Assembly (NCBI GenBank): GCA_000436475.1
Contig: FR886206.1
Span: 261 to 12,578 of the forward strand
Reading direction: 5' to 3'
Length of the DNA: 12,318 nucleotides
DNA from: Eubacterium sp. CAG:248
Lineage (GTDB): Bacteria > Bacillota > Clostridia > Lachnospirales > Lachnospiraceae
How positions within the stretch are numbered: position 1 is the first letter of the stretch; every line of letters starts with the position of its first letter. Made by a program: the position numbers and the translations under genes. This document shows positions 1 through 6,616 of the stretch, in pieces. The notes below the pieces were generated by a model. That model worked only from the letters and a program-made list of their open reading frames with translations, did not search any database and was not told the origin of the DNA.

Positions 1-38
1 ACCATTAGTAAAGACATACAATCAGGAGGAATGTAAAC

Positions 39-1511
39 ATGTTATCTACAGATGCTAACATATTAAAGATAAAGCACGAAATATTATATCAAGTTGCTAA
101 GCTTGCTTACGCAGGAGAGCTTGAGGAAAAGAAGGAAGAACTTCCATACGAACTTCTTCCTGGACCACAGGCTAAGTATAGATGCTGCGTATATAAGGAA
201 AGAGAAGTTGTAAGACAAAGAATCAGACTTGTTGAGGGTAAATGTCCATCAGAAACACCTAAGACAGGAAAGGATAATGTAGTACAAGTTATAGAGGCAG
301 CTTGTGCGGACTGTCCACTTTCACATTATATCGTAACAGATAACTGCAGAAAGTGCATGGCTAAGGCATGTCAGCAGGCATGTAAGTTTGGCGCTGTATC
401 TATGGGAAGAGACAGGGCTTATATAGATCCCGATAAGTGTAAGGAGTGTGGTCAGTGTGCCAAGGCCTGTCCATATAATGCTATAGCAGACCTTATAAGA
501 CCATGTAAAAAGATATGTCCTGTTGGAGCGATCACCATGGATGAGAATGGTATTTGTGAAATAGATGACAGCAAATGTATAAAGTGCGGACAGTGTATAC
601 ATGCCTGTCCATTTGGTGCTATAGGCTCTAAGACAGATATAGTAGATGTTATAAAGGATATGAGAGCTGGTAAGAGAGTTGTGGCTATGGTTGCTCCTGC
701 AATCGAAGGCTCATTCGGTGTTGATATTACTATGGACAGCATAAGAACAGCATGTAAGAAGATTGGGTTTGAAGATATGTATGAGGTTGCCATTGGTGGC
801 GATCTTACTGCTGGTTCGGAAGCTAAGGAATGGCTTGAAGCTAACAGGGAAGGCAAAAAGATGACTACATCATGTTGTCCTGCATTTGTTAATATGATTA
901 AGAAGCATTTTCCAGAACTTACAGATAATATATCAACAACAGTTTCACCTATGTGTGCAGTTTCAAGAATGTTAAAGGCAAAGGATCCAGAGATTGTTAC
1001 AGTATTCATAGGTCCATGTATTGCAAAAAAGGATGAAAGAAGAGATACATCTATAAAAGGTAATGCAGATTACGTACTCACAGTAGGAGAGTTCAGAGCA
1101 ATGCTAAGGGCAAAGCATGTTAAGATAGAGCCTGAGGCTAATGCAAATCAGCAGGCAAGTGTATATGGTAAAAGATTTGGTAATGGTGGTGGAGTAACAG
1201 CTGCTGTTATAGAATGTATGAAAGAGCTTGGAGAAGATCCATCAAAGTTTACTATAGAAAAATGTGCCGGAGGTATGGAGTGTAAAAAAACACTTACATT
1301 ACTTAAGATGGGCAGACTCCCAGCTGATTTTGTAGAGGGTATGGCATGTGAAGGCGGATGTGTTGGTGGACCAAGCCATCATCGTTCCAATAAGAATGAG
1401 GCACTGGTAGCTAAGGACAGGGATAAGCTTTTATCTGAGGCAGATTCAAGGGGTGTTTATGAGAACCTTAAGAATTATGAAACAGATGGATTTTCTATGC
1501 ATAAATGTTAG
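39..1511 (+). CDS. Monomeric [FeFe]-hydrogenase, group B type
   Basis: This iron-only hydrogenase interconverts protons and H2, probably with ferredoxin, in the cytoplasm. The H-cluster loops are visible: TSCCP at residues 277-281, GPCIAKKDE from 325, and MACEGGC at 435-441. By analogy with clostridial enzymes, Cys280, Cys327, Cys437 and Cys441 should hold the H-cluster and Cys279 should be the proton-relay cysteine. The N-terminal third has many ferredoxin-type cysteines, including two CxxCGQCxxAC motifs near residues 135-145 and 180-190 and a looser set near 88-115. It lacks the [2Fe-2S] plant-ferredoxin domain of the large group A enzymes. The length of 490 residues and the L1/L2 wording suit group B, whose physiological role is poorly known. 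AGGAGG at 24-29 sets the start. The HydE, HydF and HydG maturases are not in the window. The gene leads a run with the Nudix and LRR genes; its promoter lies outside the window. Confidence 0.93.
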   Translation: MLSTDANILKIKHEILYQVAKLAYAGELEEKKEELPYELLPGPQAKYRCCVYKEREVVRQRIRLVEGKCPSETPKTGKDNVVQVIEAACADCPLSHYIVTDNCRKCMAKACQQACKFGAVSMGRDRAYIDPDKCKECGQCAKACPYNAIADLIRPCKKICPVGAITMDENGICEIDDSKCIKCGQCIHACPFGAIGSKTDIVDVIKDMRAGKRVVAMVAPAIEGSFGVDITMDSIRTACKKIGFEDMYEVAIGGDLTAGSEAKEWLEANREGKKMTTSCCPAFVNMIKKHFPELTDNISTTVSPMCAVSRMLKAKDPEIVTVFIGPCIAKKDERRDTSIKGNADYVLTVGEFRAMLRAKHVKIEPEANANQQASVYGKRFGNGGGVTAAVIECMKELGEDPSKFTIEKCAGGMECKKTLTLLKMGRLPADFVEGMACEGGCVGGPSHHRSNKNEALVAKDRDKLLSEADSRGVYENLKNYETDGFSMHKC

Positions 1512-1545
1512 AATTACTTTTCAGACAGTAAAGGAAATAGTGAAT

Positions 1546-2112
1546 ATGAGATATGATGGAATAAAAAAGATCCATGATGGAAAGTTTATAAGCAGATATG
1601 ATATTACATACACAACTGAGGAAAATAAAACAAAGGTATATGAAATAATAAGCCGTAATAAGAATATAACATCCATAGCAGATCTTAAGAATCCATCACC
1701 TGATGGTGTAGTTATAGTTGTGACTGATACAAAGGGTGAGAAGCTTCTTCTTAACAAAGAATATAGAATGGCAGTAGGAGATTATGTTTATAATTTCCCT
1801 GCCGGACTTATTGATGCTGGTGAAACAGCTGAGGTTGCAGCAGCAAGGGAGCTGAAGGAAGAAACAGGACTTGAGCTTGTAAGCATAAAGGATACACTTT
1901 TCGACAGTTATAGTGCTATAGGTTTTTCTAATGAGACTAACAGGGTTGTTATTGGTAGGGCTGATGGAACGTTTTCAAAGAGTACATCTGCTGTAGAAGA
2001 GATATCAGCTGCGTGGTATACAAAGGCAGAGATAAGGGAGCTTCTTAAGAATAACAGGTTTGCAGCAAGAACGCAGGCGTTTTGTTATATGTGGGCGAAG
2101 AATGGAGATTAA
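1546..2112 (+). CDS. Nudix hydrolase, ADP-ribose pyrophosphatase-like
   Basis: This 188-residue protein hydrolyses a nucleoside diphosphate linked to another moiety. A perfect Nudix box (G-x5-E-x7-REL-x-EE-x-G-L) runs from Gly87 to Leu109. The preceding FPAG at about 84-87 and the length resemble ADP-ribose/ADP-sugar pyrophosphatases of the NudF type, but the substrate cannot be read from the sequence. I chose the ATG at 1546, with AAGGAA at 1531-1536 upstream. The frame stays open back to 1453, but that start would overlap the hydrogenase gene by about 60 bases with no better ribosome site. The gene begins 34 bases after the hydrogenase stop and ends 5 bases before the next start, so co-transcription is likely. 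Nothing seen explains a link to hydrogen metabolism. Confidence 0.88.
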   Translation: MRYDGIKKIHDGKFISRYDITYTTEENKTKVYEIISRNKNITSIADLKNPSPDGVVIVVTDTKGEKLLLNKEYRMAVGDYVYNFPAGLIDAGETAEVAAARELKEETGLELVSIKDTLFDSYSAIGFSNETNRVVIGRADGTFSKSTSAVEEISAAWYTKAEIRELLKNNRFAARTQAFCYMWAKNGD

Positions 2113-2117
2113 ACCAT

Positions 2118-2873
2118 ATGAAAAAAGTAAAAAAGACAGCGCTGATAAGTATTTTGTTTACAACATTTGCCAGCATGTTTCTTATGATATCAGGATGTGG
2201 TAAAAAGTATCAGGAGATAGCACTGTACAAGTATATAGAAAATACTGATGGAACATTGACGATTACTGAGCTTACAGATAAAGGCAGATCAGAATATGAG
2301 CTTACTGTACCGGCCATGCTTGATGGTAAAAAGGTTTTAGCTATAGGAGATGGAGCCTTTAGGGATGATACATTTATAAAGAAGGTTGTTATAGAAGACG
2401 GAATAGAGAGCATAGGTTCTAATGCTTTTTTATCATGCTATAATCTTGCAGATATAGATATACCTGAGTCAGTTACAGATATAGGAATGCATGCATTTAC
2501 ACAGACAGCATGGCATGAAACACAGTTGCAATCTTCAAAGGATATTGTCATAAACAGCATATTATGTGAGGCGGATTCTCAGCAGGAGAGCTATACTATA
2601 AGAGATGGAGTTGTAACAATATCGCCAGGAGTGTTTTATAATAATACTGTATTAAAAAAAGTGGATTTTCCATCATCTTTAAAGAAAATCGGAGCCAATG
2701 CATTTGCAGGCTGTAAGAATCTTACAGAGGCAGTGCTTCCGGATGGACTTGAAACTATAGGTTATGGAGTTTTTGCTGACAGCGGTATTAAAGAGATAAA
2801 TGTTCCAAAAAGTGTCAAAAGTATAGGACAGGATGCATTTTTAGGAATAGATAAAGTGAATATGAACAGATAA
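2118..2873 (+). CDS. BspA-type leucine-rich-repeat (LRR_5) lipoprotein
   Basis: This 251-residue exported lipoprotein has a basic N-terminus (MKKVKK), a hydrophobic stretch at about 8-24 and the lipobox ISGC with Cys27 as the lipidation site. From about residue 70 to 245 it carries BspA/TpLRR-like repeats. The repeat cues are IGDGAF, IGSNAF, IGMHAF, ISPGVF, IGANAF, IGYGVF and IGQDAF, each followed by a short strand such as LKKVDFP or IKEINVP. These repeats usually form a solenoid used for binding or adhesion; the ligand is unknown. The short region between the Cys and the repeats (about 28-68) has no recognised domain. GGAG at 2104-2107 places the start at 2118; an upstream in-frame ATG at 2082 lies inside the Nudix gene and would spoil the signal peptide. 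It is the last gene of its run, followed by a hairpin terminator. Confidence 0.85.
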   Translation: MKKVKKTALISILFTTFASMFLMISGCGKKYQEIALYKYIENTDGTLTITELTDKGRSEYELTVPAMLDGKKVLAIGDGAFRDDTFIKKVVIEDGIESIGSNAFLSCYNLADIDIPESVTDIGMHAFTQTAWHETQLQSSKDIVINSILCEADSQQESYTIRDGVVTISPGVFYNNTVLKKVDFPSSLKKIGANAFAGCKNLTEAVLPDGLETIGYGVFADSGIKEINVPKSVKSIGQDAFLGIDKVNMNR

Positions 2874-2938
2874 GCCGCATTATTGTTTAAAGTATCTGAA
2901 AAAATGTAACAAAAAGTTATAAAGCTGATAAAAAGATG

Positions 2939-2965
2939 CCGGGGGTTTGTGCCCCCGGTGTTTAT
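2939..2965. terminator. Bidirectional rho-independent terminator
   Basis: A perfect 7-bp GC stem, CCGGGGG (2939-2945) with CCCCCGG (2952-2958), closes a 6-base loop. On the plus strand it is followed by TGTTTATTT, and on the minus strand by CATCTTTTTATC. It sits between the convergent LRR lipoprotein gene and the cupin gene, so it can end both transcripts. Confidence 0.85.
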
Positions 2966-3285
2966 TTAAGGAAATCTTTTCTCATTGGGTTGAATACATC
3001 AACAAGTATACCATCTTCAAGTGCAGTAACGCCATGTTCTACATTAGATGGCATATATACACTGTCTCCCTGATTGACAATTTTAGTTTCGCCACCAATC
3101 GTGAATTCAAAGCTGCCTTTAGCAATATATGTTATCTGAAGGTGCTCATGCTTATGAAAATTCCCTTTTGATCCCTTTTTAAAAGAAATTTCACACATCA
3201 TAAGATCATCTGAATAGCAAAGTATTTTTCTGGTAACTCCTGGTTCACAATCAGTTGGAATTACATCTTTATTGTATTTAAACAT
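2962..3285 (-). CDS. Small single-domain cupin protein
   Basis: This 107-residue cytoplasmic protein has one cupin barrel. Motif 1 is seen as GNFHKHEHLQITYIAKG at residues 41-57, with likely metal ligands His44, His46 and Gln50 (His48 is an alternative). Motif 2 is GDSVYMPSNVEH at 73-84, with His84 as the remaining ligand. Such one-domain cupins may be isomerases, dioxygenases or sugar/small-molecule binders, and nothing narrows the choice. AGGAGG (minus strand, 3292-3297) sits just upstream of the ATG at 3285 and fixes the start. A longer open frame to 3342 would run through the promoter and is rejected. The gene stands alone with its own promoter and terminator. Confidence 0.85.
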   Translation of the reverse strand: MFKYNKDVIPTDCEPGVTRKILCYSDDLMMCEISFKKGSKGNFHKHEHLQITYIAKGSFEFTIGGETKIVNQGDSVYMPSNVEHGVTALEDGILVDVFNPMRKDFLK

Positions 3286-3313
3286 ACATAGCCTCCTGTT
3301 TCGTTTTTTTTTA

Positions 3314-3342
3314 ATTATAGTTATATGCTGGTATGTTTGCAA
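3314..3342 (-). promoter_or_regulatory. Sigma-A-type promoter of the cupin gene
   Basis: Read on the minus strand, TTGCAA (3342-3337) and a perfect TATAAT (3319-3314) are separated by 17 bases. The predicted transcript begins shortly before the AGGAGG of the cupin gene, which supports both the promoter and the start codon chosen. Confidence 0.65.
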
Positions 3343-3410
3343 TATAATAATTTGTAGTGATTGTCATATTATAAAGATTTTTTGATATATTTTATGGAAT
3401 ATTTATTGTA

Positions 3411-3434
3411 TAGAATATTTTTATCAGTATTCTA
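3411..3434. promoter_or_regulatory. Inverted repeat, possible operator
   Basis: TAGAATA (3411-3417) and TATTCTA (3428-3434) are perfect 7-base inverted arms separated by 10 bases, in the gap between the divergently transcribed cupin and CAP-lipoprotein genes. The arms end just upstream of the putative rightward promoter, where a regulator could bind. The region is very AT-rich, so chance is possible. Confidence 0.3.
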
Positions 3435-3435
3435 A

Positions 3436-3467
3436 TTGAGGTTTAAATATGGTATTATATATATAAT
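3436..3467 (+). promoter_or_regulatory. Possible promoter of the CAP-lipoprotein operon
   Basis: TATAAT lies at 3462-3467, with TTGAGG at 3436-3441 as a -35 candidate, but the 20-base spacing is long. An alternative is the extended -10 TGGTATTAT at 3450-3458 without a clear -35. Some promoter is expected here because the upstream neighbour runs the other way. Confidence 0.35.
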
Positions 3468-3509
3468 AGTAACTTACAGATTAATATTGATGATACATTA
3501 GGGAATTGG

Positions 3510-4538
3510 GTGAATATTATGAATAAGTACAGAGGCAGGTACGGGGCTGTTATATTAGGGCTTATGTCAGCTATAATGATAAGTGCGTGTCATGCTGTGG
3601 GGAGTAAAGAAAAATATAATGATATCGAATATACTGGTATATATAATACAGCACAGTCACATGAAACAGAAAATAACGATATGATTATGGAGACAGATTC
3701 TGAATCATATGATTATGAAGGGGATAGCGCACATAATGAAAATGAATCACAGCAATCCGCAGGTGGACAAACAGCAACAGAATATACGGCACCAGAACAT
3801 ATGGATGGTAAGGAATATAACAATACACATAAAAGCATTGAAAGCAGTACGTCTTCAAAAGCTGCTGCCACAACCAGAACAAGTGAAACCAGTCAGAGTG
3901 CTTCTAGTGTAGATAATAATGCTACTAAAGCTTATTTAGTCAGGACAGAGGTAAGAAAAGTGGTCAATTCATATGAAAAAATTAAATATGGTGCCACACG
4001 TAAGAATATCACAGAATATACATATGAAATATATAGTGATGACAGCAGGAAAGAAGTTGCACATGCCAGCAGTGTTGTGATAGACCGTTCAACTTATAGT
4101 GCAACAGATGATATATTAAAGGAAGAAGCAGAGTATAATTCTGTCAGCTATGCCGACCTATGGAATGAAATTCTTCAATGTGTTAACCGCTTCCGCGCAG
4201 ACAATAACATAGCAGCTATAGTTCTTGATAATGATTTGTGTAAGGCGGCATGTATGAGAGCTGTAGAGATAGATTATTCTGCGTATTTTAGTCATATAAG
4301 ACCAGATGGCAGAAGTGCCTTCACAGCATTGGATTATTATGGCTGTGTGACAGGATTCAGAGGTGAGAATCTTGCAGGAGGACAAAGAACACCAGAGCTT
4401 GTTGTTAAAGCATGGGAGGAGTCAGATAAAGGTCATAGGGAGCTGCTGCTTAACCCGAAGGTAAAAAAGATGGGGTGTGGCTACAGCTATTCAGGTACTA
4501 TAGGTTATCCGGTATGGGCTCTTGAAATGACAGATTGA
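3510..4538 (+). CDS. CAP/SCP-domain lipoprotein
   Basis: This 342-residue surface-anchored protein has a C-terminal CAP (cysteine-rich secretory protein, SCP/PR1-like) domain at about 214-339. Visible CAP residues are SHIRPDGR around His262, GENLAGG around Glu286, and AWEESDKGHRELLL with Trp302 and His309. The N-terminus has a hydrophobic segment ending in the lipobox ISAC, with Cys27 as lipid anchor. Residues about 30-140 are a low-complexity linker rich in Ser, Thr, Glu, Asn and Gln, as expected of a disordered wall spacer. Bacterial CAP proteins are common on Clostridia and spores, with poorly defined roles. The start is either GTG 3510 (AGGGAA at 3500-3505) or ATG 3519; the difference is three residues and does not affect the signal. 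It heads an operon with the DUF218 gene 33 bases on. Confidence 0.87.
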   Translation: MNIMNKYRGRYGAVILGLMSAIMISACHAVGSKEKYNDIEYTGIYNTAQSHETENNDMIMETDSESYDYEGDSAHNENESQQSAGGQTATEYTAPEHMDGKEYNNTHKSIESSTSSKAAATTRTSETSQSASSVDNNATKAYLVRTEVRKVVNSYEKIKYGATRKNITEYTYEIYSDDSRKEVAHASSVVIDRSTYSATDDILKEEAEYNSVSYADLWNEILQCVNRFRADNNIAAIVLDNDLCKAACMRAVEIDYSAYFSHIRPDGRSAFTALDYYGCVTGFRGENLAGGQRTPELVVKAWEESDKGHRELLLNPKVKKMGCGYSYSGTIGYPVWALEMTD

Positions 4539-4571
4539 ATAAGTATCATAAGATAAGCAGGAAACAGGGAA

Positions 4572-5339
4572 ATGAAAAAGAGTATGAGAATATTATGTAT
4601 TATATTTGCAATTATATGCTTTGCATATTATATACGCTGCGCAGCGTACGCAGGTGTTAAGTCATCTTTTATATGGATATGGCTGGTGGGTACAGCAGCT
4701 TTTTGTATATTGTATATATTGGGGCTGCTAGAAGACAGACATATATATACGCTTCCACGCATGGTTAAATATATATCACTTGTTATTATATGTTTTGGCA
4801 CAGCACTATTTATAACATTAGAGATGTGTATAACATTTTGCATGAAGAAGAAGCCAGAGGATAACTGCGATTATATAATAGTACTTGGATGTCAGATAAG
4901 AGGAGACAGAATAACAAAGTCATTAAAAAACAGACTCGATGCAGCATATGATTATGCATGCAACAACCAGGATACAAGAATTATCGTATCTGGCGGACAG
5001 GGAAAAGGTGAGAATAAAACAGAAGCCCTTGCCATGTATGAATATCTGTGCAGCAGGGGAATATCATCAGAACGCATAGTTATGGAAGATAAATCAACAG
5101 ATACCAATGAAAATATGCTTTATTCTGTCAGGCATATAGATGATTGTAATGCAAAAGTTGGTATAGTTACGAATGATTTTCACATATTCCGTGCAAAGCT
5201 TCTGGCACGTGGAAAAGGACTTAACAATATATGCGGTATTCCAGCTCCAAGTGATGAAGTGCTTTTTGTAAACTATATGGTAAGAGAAGCTGTCGGAATA
5301 GTGAAAGACTTCGTATATGGTAATTATCAGGTGAAATGA
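4572..5339 (+). CDS. Membrane-anchored DUF218 (YdcF/SanA-like) protein
   Basis: This 255-residue protein has three predicted membrane helices at about 5-23, 33-52 and 66-90, then a DUF218 domain at about 100-235. The typical motifs are YIIVLGCQIRGD (101-112), IVSGGQGKGENKTEA (138-152) and STDTNENM (175-182). Relatives include SanA, YdcF and ElyC, linked to envelope integrity in other bacteria; the exact reaction is unsettled. The basic MKKK after the third helix (91-94) suggests the domain orientation but does not prove it. AGGGA just upstream supports ATG 4572. It is the second gene of the CAP-lipoprotein operon, which suggests a cell-envelope job. Its stop codon is one base from that of the opposing patatin gene, and no terminator hairpin is seen between them. 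Confidence 0.85.
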   Translation: MKKSMRILCIIFAIICFAYYIRCAAYAGVKSSFIWIWLVGTAAFCILYILGLLEDRHIYTLPRMVKYISLVIICFGTALFITLEMCITFCMKKKPEDNCDYIIVLGCQIRGDRITKSLKNRLDAAYDYACNNQDTRIIVSGGQGKGENKTEALAMYEYLCSRGISSERIVMEDKSTDTNENMLYSVRHIDDCNAKVGIVTNDFHIFRAKLLARGKGLNNICGIPAPSDEVLFVNYMVREAVGIVKDFVYGNYQVK

Positions 5340-5340
5340 A

Positions 5341-6198
5341 TTATTTAATATGGAAAAAACTTCTTATGTCCCCCAGCTTTTCATAACACTGGTTATAGCC
5401 GTCATTATACATAGACAAAATCTTGTTTTTGTCTTTTTCTAATCGTGAGAAGCCTTTGCTTACAGCAGGACGTATTATCATAACATCGCCATTTTTTTCA
5501 TATTCCTCTAATTCGTGAAGACATGCGTTATATCTTTCTGCACGGGAAAGCAGGGCATCTGAAAGCTTAGGGTAAGTTTTCTCATATGACTTTGCTATTG
5601 CCTTTGTTGAACCTGATGTGTGTTTACTGTAACCAGCTTCGCGCGTGAGAATAACAAGAACTTTATCACAACCGTCATTAAACGCTCTCTTAAAAGGAAT
5701 AGAATCTGTCAGACCTCCATCCATATATGGAATATTATCAATCACAATAGGAGGAAAAAGCATAGGAAGGGCACATGTAGCCTTTAATACAGTGTTTGTA
5801 TGGTCTTTGCCTGTATATTTCATATATTCAGGTTGTCCAGTAAGTATATTGGTTACGACACAGTAGAAATCTCCCTTATAAGCCATGAACGAATCATAAT
5901 CAAAAAGATTAAGCTCGTTAGGTATTGTTTCATAGGAAAATTCAAGTCCGTATACAGATCTGTTGTTTTTATCAAACATGTTCTCAATACCAAGATAGCG
6001 TTTGTCATTTCTGTACTTCATAAGTACATTAAGATTACGTCCTGGTTGTCTTGAAGCCATAGATACACCATAAGCGGCGCCGGCTGAGACACCTATCATA
6101 TAGTCTGGCATAATATTATTTTCAACAAGGGCATCCATAACACCACAAGAGAATATGGTTCTGAATGCACCACCTTCAAATACAATTCCTGTTTTCAT
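5341..6198 (-). CDS. Patatin-like phospholipase
   Basis: This 285-residue lipid acyl hydrolase of the bacterial patatin family uses a Ser-Asp dyad. The oxyanion-hole motif EGGAFR is at residues 8-13, the nucleophile elbow GVSAG at 36-40 has Ser38 as nucleophile, and MDGGLTDSIPF holds the catalytic Asp160. All key residues are present, so an active enzyme is expected. It has no signal peptide, and its likely cytoplasmic substrates are membrane phospholipids or other acyl esters. I chose the ATG at 6198 because GGAGGA (minus strand, 6203-6208) lies at normal distance. The ATG at 6210 overlaps that ribosome site and would add only four residues (MEDC). The gene is a single unit, facing the preceding operon tail to tail; its upstream side abuts the 6260-6533 repeat element. 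Confidence 0.9.
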   Translation of the reverse strand: MKTGIVFEGGAFRTIFSCGVMDALVENNIMPDYMIGVSAGAAYGVSMASRQPGRNLNVLMKYRNDKRYLGIENMFDKNNRSVYGLEFSYETIPNELNLFDYDSFMAYKGDFYCVVTNILTGQPEYMKYTGKDHTNTVLKATCALPMLFPPIVIDNIPYMDGGLTDSIPFKRAFNDGCDKVLVILTREAGYSKHTSGSTKAIAKSYEKTYPKLSDALLSRAERYNACLHELEEYEKNGDVMIIRPAVSKGFSRLEKDKNKILSMYNDGYNQCYEKLGDIRSFFHIK

Positions 6199-6246
6199 AC
6201 AATCCTCCATTATATATAAAAAGATGGATGCTTTTACACATCTGCG

Positions 6247-6274
6247 ATATTAATTTATATGATGTCGGGGTCAA
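6247..6274 (-). promoter_or_regulatory. Possible patatin promoter using the repeat's terminus
   Basis: On the minus strand TTGACC (6274-6269) lies inside the terminal inverted repeat of the neighbouring element, and TAATAT (6252-6247) lies just outside it, 16 bases apart. Transcription would start about 40 bases before the patatin start codon. A perfect TATAAT at 6214-6209 is closer but would place the transcript start inside the ribosome site, so I do not favour it. Confidence 0.35.
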
Positions 6275-6285
6275 AGACCCCCGAC
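6264..6285. repeat. Hairpin at the left end of the repeat element
   Basis: GTCGGGG (6264-6270) pairs with CCCCGAC (6279-6285); two further pairs (TC with GA) form if one C bulges. It looks like a terminator stem but has no T-run on the plus strand and lies upstream of both flanking genes, so a terminator role for either gene is unlikely. Confidence 0.6.
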
Positions 6286-6324
6286 TTTGATACCTACGGA
6301 TTGTTCTGTGCTACGCACTCCCAC
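6286..6324 (+). repeat. 39-base direct repeat, copy 1
   Basis: This copy begins TTTGATACCTACGGATTG and ends GCTACGCACTCCCAC. It matches 6365-6403 at 38 of 39 positions, offset by 79 bases. It holds two potential small hairpins: CGGA with TCTG, and GTGC-TAC-GCAC (6308-6318). Confidence 0.9.
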
Positions 6325-6364
6325 GTCTCCGCTCCGCTTCGGTCAGTGCTGGACACCCACTTAT

Positions 6365-6403
6365 TTTGATACCTACGGATTGTTCCGTGCTACGCACTCC
6401 CAC
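6365..6403 (+). repeat. 39-base direct repeat, copy 2
   Basis: This is the second copy of the 6286-6324 repeat. The single difference (C at 6386 for T at 6307) changes a G-U pair to a G-C pair in the CGGA/TCCG stem, so the fold is kept. The sequence after each copy differs. Confidence 0.9.
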
Positions 6404-6426
6404 AATCCACCCAATATTCGCATATC

Positions 6427-6444
6427 GTGGGATTATCATCCCAC
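6427..6444. repeat. Perfect 7-bp hairpin in the repeat element
   Basis: GTGGGAT (6427-6433) and ATCCCAC (6438-6444) enclose the 4-base loop TATC. The left arm can also pair with TCCCAC of direct-repeat copy 2 (6398-6403), which gives an alternative fold. Confidence 0.75.
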
Positions 6445-6464
6445 TTTTATGCTCATATTGGGGC

Positions 6465-6525
6465 GGGTCCCAAGGTCTTTCACCCACCTATGAGCGAGCT
6501 CATGTGGGTTTAGACCTTTTGACCC
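6465..6525. repeat. Long compound hairpin at the right end of the element
   Basis: Four nested perfect helices stack here: GGGTC (6465-6469) with GACCC (6521-6525), AAGGTCT (6472-6478) with AGACCTT (6512-6518), ACCCAC (6482-6487) with GTGGGT (6504-6509), and ATGAGC (6490-6495) with GCTCAT (6498-6503). That is 24 Watson-Crick pairs within 61 bases, broken only by small internal loops. The outer helix shares bases with the right terminal inverted repeat. There is no T-rich tail typical of a terminator. Confidence 0.85.
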
Positions 6526-6548
6526 TGGTATCATTTATATTTTATATA
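6519..6548 (+). promoter_or_regulatory. Possible outward promoter at the element's right end
   Basis: TTGACC (6519-6524) lies in the right terminal repeat and TATATA (6543-6548) just outside, 18 bases apart, pointing toward the membrane-protein gene. It mirrors the arrangement at the left end. The -10 match is modest. Confidence 0.3.
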
Positions 6549-6616
6549 CATCATTTAAGTTGTCAAGTTAAAAATGCTGCGGTGTCTTACTTTAGCATGA
6601 TAAGGTTGTCGATAGT

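Larger units (their letters stand above)
6260..6533. mobile_element. MITE-like non-coding repeat element, 274 bp
   Basis: The ends are imperfect inverted repeats of 16 bases: TGATGTCGGGGTCAAA (6260-6275) against the complement of 6518-6533, TGATACCAGGGTCAAA. Thirteen of 16 positions match and all three differences are transitions. TTTATA lies immediately outside both ends (6254-6259 and 6534-6539), as a target-site duplication would, though in AT-rich DNA. By my count the element is about 52% G+C, clearly above its surroundings. It contains a hairpin at the left end (6264-6285), a 39-base direct repeat, a perfect 7-bp hairpin at 6427-6444 and a long hairpin at 6465-6525. No convincing coding frame and no transposase are present, so it would have to move in trans if it moves at all. 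It could instead be a dispersed structured-RNA element. It fills most of the 520-base gap between patatin and the next gene. Confidence 0.6.

Noticed and set aside
31..36. ATG directly followed by TAA just before the hydrogenase start, as a regulatory start-stop
   Set aside because: It is only one base from AGGAGG, too close to initiate, whereas the ATG at 39 is properly spaced.
452..1009. A 185-codon minus-strand frame inside the hydrogenase gene
   Set aside because: The hydrogenase on the other strand has all its catalytic motifs; the antisense frame has no ribosome site or recognisable motif.
6264..6285. GC hairpin read as a terminator
   Set aside because: It has no T-run on the plus strand and lies upstream of both neighbouring genes; it coincides with the end of the repeat element.
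6286..6403. The two 39-base repeats as a minimal CRISPR array
   Set aside because: There are only two units, the spacing is 40 bases inside a larger inverted-repeat element, and there is no cas gene in the window.
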